From assembly GCA_964643965.1 (NCBI GenBank), contig CAZXVH010000061.1, forward strand, positions 1 through 30,726: a stretch of DNA of 30,726 nucleotides, in the 5' to 3' direction. The DNA is from GCA-2746795 sp964643965. Lineage in GTDB: Bacteria; Chloroflexota; Anaerolineae; Promineifilales; Promineifilaceae. Every line of letters starts with the position of its first letter. Position 1 is the stretch's first letter. Positions 28,481-30,726 of the stretch are shown piece by piece. Both the position numbers and the translations under genes were made by a program. Below the pieces are notes generated by a model. The model searched no databases, was not told where the DNA came from, and was given only the letters and a program-made list of their open reading frames with translations.

Positions 28481-30208
28481 ATGGCACAATTTACAGACAG
28501 CCGCCTGGCAAATATGGCGGGGAACGCAATTCATAAAGCGTTTGTGGGGCATCAGGCAGAGTTTCAAGCATATACCCATCAGGGGCGCGTTTTATTTGAG
28601 CAGCGTGACTGGGCCGGGGCGCAGGAAAATGCGCGGGCGCGTCTGGATTTGTACCGGCGGGTGATTGACCGCATAGAAGCGACGATCCGAGAAATATTGG
28701 AGGATCGGGTGCAAAGTCGCCTGGTTTGGGCCAGCGCCAAAGCCGTTTATTCTGGCCTGATTGTGCATCAGGAGGCGTGGGAGCAGGCGGAAACGTTTTT
28801 CAATTCTGTGACCCGGCGTATTTTTACAACGGTGGGGGTGGATGAACAAATAGAATTTGTGGCCACCGACTTTGCCACACCACCCACGCCCTCTAAACAA
28901 CCCGTTTACCGTATATTTGAACAGCAGCCGGACACCGTGACTTTGTTTGCCGAGATTTTGGAAACGTATGCCTTTGCTACGCCTTACCGGGATGTCGCCG
29001 CTGACAGCCAAAAGATTGCGCAAGTAGTGGAAGAACGGCTGCGGGAGATTGGGGCGCTGCGTTTTGTCAGCCGGGTGGAGGTGGTGCGCTCACTGTTCTT
29101 CAGGGGCAAGGGGGCGTACCTGGTGGGGCGCATGTTCAGCGGCTCGCATCTGATGCCGTTGACGCTGGCCCTGTTGAACGGGGAGGATGGCGTCTATGTG
29201 GATGCCGTGCTGCTGCATGAGAATGATGTCAGTATTTTATTTAGTTTTACGCGGTCGTACTTTTTTGTGGAGGTGGAACGGCCGTTTGACCTGGTGCGTT
29301 TTCTCAAATCCATCATCCCACGTAAACGGGACGCTGAGCTGTATATTTCTATCGGCTACAACAAGCATGGCAAAACGGAGTTGTACCGCGACCTGCTGCA
29401 TCACCTGGCGGTCTCTAGCGACAAGTTTGAGATTGCGCGGGGGGAAAAGGGCATGGTGATGACGGTATTTGCCATGCCCGCTTATGATGTGGTCTTTAAG
29501 ATCATCAAAGACCACTTTGCCTATCCCAAGAAAAATACGCGGCAGGATGTGATGGACAAGTATCGCCTGGTATTCCGGCATGATCGGGCCGGCCGCCTGG
29601 TAGACGCCCAGGAATTTGAGTTTTTACAGTTTGACCGGGAACGGTTTGATGCGGAACTGCTGGCGGAACTGCTGGAAGTAGCGTCCAGCACCGTCATCGT
29701 GGAAGGGGAATCGGTGATCATCACGCATTGTTATGTAGAACGGGCCATCATCCCCTTGAACATTTACCTGACGGAAGCGACGATGGCGGCGGCCGAGGCG
29801 GCGACGATTGATTACGGCAATGCCATCAAGGATATGGCGATCACCAATATTTTCCCCGGCGATATGCTGTTGAAGAATTTTGGCGTCACCCGGCACGGCC
29901 GTGTCATTTTCTACGATTATGATGAATTATGTCTGCTAGAAACGTGTCATTTCCGCCAGATTCCGCAGGCAGCTTATTACGAGGATGAGTTTGCAGCGGA
30001 GCCGTGGTTCCCGGTGGCGGAGAATGATTATTTCCCGGAGGAGTTTGAGCGGTTTATGGGGCTGAACGGCCGTTTACGTGACGTTTTCCGTGAACACCAT
30101 GGCGATCTCTTTGACGCCGCCTATTGGCAGTCGATCCAAAAGCGGCTCCAGGCCGGCGAGGTGATTGATGTGTACCCGTATGCCAAAAATCGACGCCTTT
30201 CTCATTAG
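28481..30208 (+). CDS. aceK: Isocitrate dehydrogenase kinase/phosphatase
   Basis: 575 residues, the length of known AceK, from ATG 28481 with AGGA 6 bases upstream; an in-frame TTG at 28466 is less likely. AceK phosphorylates and dephosphorylates isocitrate dehydrogenase, switching carbon between the TCA cycle and the glyoxylate bypass. The ATP loop is ARGEKGMVM (319-327), K340 in VFKIIKDHF is the likely ATP lysine, and FPGDMLLKNFGVTRHGRVIFYDYDEL holds N466 and D479. The N-terminal regulatory half (1-310) is complete. The family is known chiefly from Proteobacteria, so its presence in a Chloroflexota-like context suggests transfer. No icd, aceA or aceB is in the window. Confidence 0.95.
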   Translation: MAQFTDSRLANMAGNAIHKAFVGHQAEFQAYTHQGRVLFEQRDWAGAQENARARLDLYRRVIDRIEATIREILEDRVQSRLVWASAKAVYSGLIVHQEAWEQAETFFNSVTRRIFTTVGVDEQIEFVATDFATPPTPSKQPVYRIFEQQPDTVTLFAEILETYAFATPYRDVAADSQKIAQVVEERLREIGALRFVSRVEVVRSLFFRGKGAYLVGRMFSGSHLMPLTLALLNGEDGVYVDAVLLHENDVSILFSFTRSYFFVEVERPFDLVRFLKSIIPRKRDAELYISIGYNKHGKTELYRDLLHHLAVSSDKFEIARGEKGMVMTVFAMPAYDVVFKIIKDHFAYPKKNTRQDVMDKYRLVFRHDRAGRLVDAQEFEFLQFDRERFDAELLAELLEVASSTVIVEGESVIITHCYVERAIIPLNIYLTEATMAAAEAATIDYGNAIKDMAITNIFPGDMLLKNFGVTRHGRVIFYDYDELCLLETCHFRQIPQAAYYEDEFAAEPWFPVAENDYFPEEFERFMGLNGRLRDVFREHHGDLFDAAYWQSIQKRLQAGEVIDVYPYAKNRRLSH

Positions 30209-30307
30209 CGATCACCCTTAATAAACGCATTGAGCCACAAAAAACTTACCGCAAAATATAGGTCGCCATGCGAATGCTTCGGTAGTAATAGAACAAATGT
30301 AGTATAA

Positions 30308-30706
30308 TTGTTTCCACTATCTTATCTCGAGAAAAATCTTGGTGTACAGGATATCGAATTGCATTCTAATGGGACTATTCCTGGAATCACGCACACCGAT
30401 GAACAAACAAGCCGTCTCACTTCTTTCGATATCGTTGTATCAAAAGGAAACAAACATGTGGCTATTGAAGTTAGTTTTCAGGTCACCACAAATAGTGTTA
30501 TTGAGCGAAAAGCAGGGCAAGCACAAGCCCGGTACAAACAGATAGAAGATTCTGGTTACAAAATTGCTTATGTTCTTGATGGTGCAGGTAATTTTCAACG
30601 CAAAACCGCCCTACAAACCATTTGTTCTTACAGTCATTGTACTATTGCCTTTTCGAGTTCAGAATTGAAGGTGCTTTGCCAGTTTATTGAGGAATATTTG
30701 AAATGA
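30308..30706 (+). CDS. Restriction-endonuclease-like protein, probably missing its N terminus
   Basis: 132 codons from TTG 30308 with no methionine anywhere inside. The core SFDIVVSKGNKHVAIEVSFQVTTNSVIERKAGQAQARYKQIEDSGYKIAYVLDG has the strand-strand-helix pattern of PD-(D/E)xK nucleases: D in FDIVV, E in AIEVSFQ, with serine where the lysine usually stands. The C terminus (FSSSELKVLCQFIEEYLK) appears complete. A stop codon precedes the TTG, so an N-terminal region has probably been lost; the region 30209-30307 has only a TATAAT at 30303. Its codon use is AT-rich compared with aceK. Its stop overlaps the next start by 4 bases. Confidence 0.6.
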   Translation: MFPLSYLEKNLGVQDIELHSNGTIPGITHTDEQTSRLTSFDIVVSKGNKHVAIEVSFQVTTNSVIERKAGQAQARYKQIEDSGYKIAYVLDGAGNFQRKTALQTICSYSHCTIAFSSSELKVLCQFIEEYLK

Positions 30707-30726
30707 CTCATTTGTCAGAAGATGGG
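30703..30726 (+). CDS. Start of a further gene, cut by the window end
   Basis: ATG 30703 overlaps the previous stop as ATGA and reads MTHLSEDG to the edge. The coupling suggests a partner of the nuclease-like protein, for example a methyltransferase, but eight codons are too few to identify it. Confidence 0.35.

Larger units (their letters stand above)
1021..30074. repeat. Iterated palindrome AACGGCCGTT, about 28 perfect copies
   Basis: Perfect copies start at 1021, 3463, 6304, 6536, 7461, 7778, 8232, 8854, 9412, 9695, 10015, 11136, 11644, 12260, 12686, 13151, 14296, 15677, 15916, 16982, 18316, 18335, 20933, 21817, 23019, 23889, 29277 and 30065. One-base variants lie near 9496, 20020, 22236, 22673, 27517 and 29896. 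Most are in genes, read as NGR, TAV or ERP in different frames. One is the core of the terminator at 6293. The motif is missing between 23.9 and 29.3 kb. Confidence 0.95.

Overview
The window looks like one scaffold of a metagenome-assembled genome, because it carries two runs of exactly 100 N (8028-8127 and 15427-15526). My best guess for the host is a member of Chloroflexota (Anaerolineae-like). I infer this from multi-GAF signalling proteins, a fused PabB-PabC, an NSAR/OSBS-type enolase beside a GNAT enzyme, PhaR with phasin-like proteins, and many short intergenic repeats. No rRNA or tRNA is visible to anchor the taxonomy.

Layout. 1-2433 (minus): REC-GAF-GAF regulator, small membrane protein, and the start of a ComM/YifB AAA ATPase, very tightly packed. 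2641-4287 (plus): urocanate hydratase from an apparently leaderless promoter. 4306-6989: a polyhydroxyalkanoate-type block with a divergent metal-knuckle repeat protein, two phasin-like proteins and PhaR. The phasins sit behind a near-consensus promoter with two palindromic operator candidates. 7035-8555: XdhC/CoxI-family protein and a LysM protein, both cut by an assembly gap. 8755-10140: an acyl-CoA-ligase-like protein that lacks key motifs and the C-terminal domain. 10440-17266 (minus): galE, pabBC, proC, an NSAR/OSBS enolase, a GNAT acyltransferase and a prepilin peptidase. 17532-23020 (plus): penicillin-acylase-family hydrolase, an APH-fold kinase and a biotin-carrying acyl-CoA carboxylase subunit. 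23117-25968 is accessory: an RHH-like/retropepsin gene pair, a DUF433 antitoxin with a truncated DUF5615 toxin, a CopD-like membrane protein and VapBC, with long inverted and direct repeats. 26081-30208: a HisKA_2 kinase and ANTAR regulator pair facing divergently from aceK. 30308-end: a restriction-endonuclease-like fragment and the start of another gene.

Two genome-scale features stand out. The palindrome AACGGCCGTT occurs about 28 times as a perfect 10-mer, inside genes and between them, comparable in kind to cyanobacterial HIP1. Families of short degenerate tandem repeats fill intergenic spaces, supply stop codons and in two cases lie in frame inside enzymes (PabBC and the carboxylase). 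The perfect decamer is absent from about 23.9 to 29.3 kb, the part that holds the accessory genes and the two-component system.

The strongest candidates for new biology are the PhaR whose C-terminal half resembles the adjacent phasins, the RHH-like/aspartic-protease overlapping pair, the iterated palindrome, and the structured leader between the ANTAR system and aceK.
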